From an uncultured Negativicutes bacterium (lineage in GTDB: Bacteria; Bacillota; Negativicutes; Veillonellales; Megasphaeraceae): DNA of 64,000 nt. The notes under the pieces are model-generated. The model worked only from the letters and a program-made list of their open reading frames with translations, was not told where the DNA came from and did not search any database. The number at the start of each line of letters is the position of its first letter. The stretch's first letter is position 1. A program made the position numbers and the translations under genes. Positions 62,728 through 64,000 of this stretch are shown here, piece by piece. The stretch is taken from positions 277,594 through 341,593 of the forward strand of contig CAADUJ010000007.1 of assembly GCA_900752195.1 (NCBI GenBank), read 5' to 3'.

Positions 62728-62938
62728 CGATAAATCCATCATCTGGATTAAAAATACCACTACTGCCAATATAGACTGCCATGGTCTGGATGTAGGAATA
62801 AATAATATTGCTAAACCGAACGACTGGTGTCGTGCTCCGAAAAGTAACGCCATTAACTCTGGATTTTCATGCAAAAATGAAAGAGTTTCTATGCTGTCAC
62901 CTTCTATAGCCGTTTATTGCTGGCAACGTAAATTCTAA
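62711..62938 (+). other. Silent fibre-tip cassette 2
   Basis: 74 codons from VGELPDKSIIW to SIAVYCWQRKF and a TAA at 62936-62938. The most divergent tip: it lacks the HxH after the core and the YHNN block. Confidence 0.75.
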
Positions 62939-62954
62939 CTGTCGGGGAGCTGGC
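62938..62954 (+). repeat. Shufflon core site B
   Basis: ACTGTCGGGGAGCTGGC; one base different from active site A (G for A at the 12th base). Confidence 0.9.
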
Positions 62955-63159
62955 AAAACACGAACATGGAATCTTATCCGGATATAACACATCAGATGCT
63001 TATACATCGCCAGCAGACACGTATCGCTATCAACACTGGGGCGATGAAAATAGAGGATGGCATCATGGTGATTTAGGAACGTCAAACACAGGTGGTAACG
63101 AGTATCACAACAATATTTCTTCGTGCCTAGCGGCCTATGGCTGGATACGGGTTAGATAG
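62938..63159 (+). other. Silent fibre-tip cassette 3
   Basis: 72 codons from VGELAKHEHGILSGY to YHNNISSCLAAYGWIRVR, stop at 63157-63159. It meets the active tip tail to tail, the two stops overlapping by 8 bp within an inverted repeat TGGATACG...CGTATCCA. Confidence 0.87.
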
Positions 63160-63958
63160 TGCGTATCCAACAGTATGTAGCAATGACGGGGGTCATATTA
63201 TTGTGGTATTCGCTATTGCCGCATGCCCCGATAAATACCCCGTATTTTATCCCTTTTTCAGGGGTATTATGAGATATTAATCCCTGTTTCCAATCTGTAT
63301 TAACGTTACCAGTATTAATGGGGCAATAACTGTCATCACAATACATCGTATGACTATGCTCTGCCAGTTCCCCGACAGTGAGTTGGTGCTTAAACTCACC
63401 ATATGTATTTCCTGCTTTAAATTCTAATATTTCTCCGTCTTCAGCGGTTACCGTGCCCTGTGCCACCAGTGCACGGCCCGGGTCTACAGCCTTCCATGTG
63501 CCCCCGAATAGCGTACTAGGATTAGTAGGGTCATCAGAAAAATAATAAGATCCAACGGGATGAGCGGCTAGTAATGTCTTTTTACGTGTATCTTCAATAA
63601 GATCTTTCAGCGAATTGACGGCTGTTGTAATGAGTTGTGTATAGTCCATAGTTTCCATGGTAAATGTCGCCGTTCCATTACTGACCGTCGTTCCTGATGT
63701 GGTCCATGTTGGTTCTGTGTCTCCAGTTTTTCCAGCTGCCGTAACCCGCGCCCTGACGCCCGTCGGCATGGACGGGCTGACAATGATCTTATTTACTTCG
63801 TATGTTGTTTCTGGCTGCCATAACATGGTATCCGTCAGGGCTGTCAAGCAGTCGTTCTGATTTTGCATATACTGTTGCAGTTCTCCTTGTTTTGTGTATC
63901 CGGATTCGGTTTTATATTTGTTATAATTCTGGAAGTTTTTTATTGCTGGTATTGTCAT
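63152..63958 (-). CDS. Phage tail-collar fibre protein with exchangeable C-terminal tip
   Basis: 268 residues. N-terminal attachment region, a beta-rich middle (about 45-105), then the tail-collar motif HPVGSYYFSDDPTNPSTLFG and TWKAVDPGRALVAQG. The last 74 residues after HQLTVGELAEHSH are the exchangeable tip, ending YHNNMTPVIATYCWIRTI. It probably forms the receptor-binding end of the fibre. ATG 63958 with AAAGG about 10 nt upstream is preferred to TTG 63967. Confidence 0.85.
   Translation of the reverse strand: MTIPAIKNFQNYNKYKTESGYTKQGELQQYMQNQNDCLTALTDTMLWQPETTYEVNKIIVSPSMPTGVRARVTAAGKTGDTEPTWTTSGTTVSNGTATFTMETMDYTQLITTAVNSLKDLIEDTRKKTLLAAHPVGSYYFSDDPTNPSTLFGGTWKAVDPGRALVAQGTVTAEDGEILEFKAGNTYGEFKHQLTVGELAEHSHTMYCDDSYCPINTGNVNTDWKQGLISHNTPEKGIKYGVFIGACGNSEYHNNMTPVIATYCWIRTI
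63363..63379 (-). repeat. Shufflon core site A (active)
   Basis: Read on minus: ACTGTCGGGGAACTGGC, inside the expressed fibre gene at the start of the tip; inverted relative to sites B, C and D. Confidence 0.9.
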
Positions 63959-64000
63959 TTTTATCAATCCTTTCTAAGTTTTTTATTTACCCACCGGGGA
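63959..64000 (-). other. Window edge upstream of the fibre gene
   Basis: 42 bp containing the fibre ribosome binding site and probably the stop of the previous tail gene; too little to assign. Confidence 0.4.

Noticed and set aside
62690..62938. Cassette 2 read as a small gene starting at 62690
   Set aside because: The first residues come from the end of cassette 1 in another frame. The real unit starts at the core site and has no start codon.
1..64000. CRISPR arrays, retrons or diversity-generating retroelements
   Set aside because: No regularly spaced direct repeats, cas genes or reverse transcriptase were seen. Fibre variation here is by cassette inversion, not by template-repeat mutagenesis.

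Overview
The window reads as a chromosome segment of a diderm Firmicute of the class Negativicutes, most likely Megasphaera-like. This is inferred from Firmicutes gene orders (mfd-yabM-yabN-hup, rpsB-tsf-pyrH-frr-uppS-cdsA-rseP-ispG, divergent lexA/yneA), T-box and THI-box RNA regulation, and a lysis module carrying spanin-like genes, which only a host with an outer membrane would need. No 16S gene is present, so the genus stays an inference.

Layout. 1-20.4 kb is a densely packed plus-strand housekeeping region: a TrkH potassium channel subunit cut by the left edge, mfd, a MurJ/SpoVB-type flippase, YabN, HU, an MGDG-synthase-type glycosyltransferase, a divergent polysaccharide deacetylase, an SDR, small conserved hypotheticals, rdgB and a phosphodiesterase, a Pro-Gly-Arg tRNA cluster, pyrK-pyrD, an M50 protease and htpX. 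20.4-29.6 kb mixes strands: a dehydroquinase-like pseudoenzyme, a polysaccharide deacetylase, an Fe-alcohol dehydrogenase, a rarD-kinase pair, tRNA-Met, an amidase, and an MFS transporter behind a T-box leader. 29.8-34.2 kb is a four-gene operon for the lower ligand of cobalamin (cobQ, cbiB, pduX, threonine-phosphate decarboxylase). Then come brnQ, thiC under a TPP riboswitch, a polyphosphate locus (ppx, a degenerate ppx, ppk), a 3D-domain cell-wall protein and a MobA-like protein. 45-52.3 kb is the rpsB-to-ispG operon, lacking dxr at its usual place. At 53.9-55 kb the SOS regulator lexA and the division inhibitor yneA diverge from a region with three LexA boxes.

55-64 kb is accessory. It starts with a tyrosine recombinase flanked by TTCCGATAA motifs that recur as a dif-like 13-7-13 palindrome at 58.39 kb. 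Three cargo-like genes follow, then remnants that look like a transposase 3' end and a HipA-type kinase, and then the left part of a prophage whose late genes run right to left: tail-collar fibre, fibre-assembly protein, holin-like proteins, GH25 endolysin and two overlapping spanin-like genes.

The most notable system is a fibre shufflon at 62.43-63.38 kb. The active fibre gene (minus strand) meets three silent, promoterless, alternative C-terminal tips lying on the opposite strand. Each tip begins with the same core (ACTGTCGGGGARYTGGC), in the same reading frame as the active gene. Inverting the DNA between the active core and any silent core would replace the last 72-92 residues of the fibre. 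A tyrosine recombinase gene sits 0.8 kb away, between the lysis and tail genes and against their direction, and is the natural candidate for the invertase.
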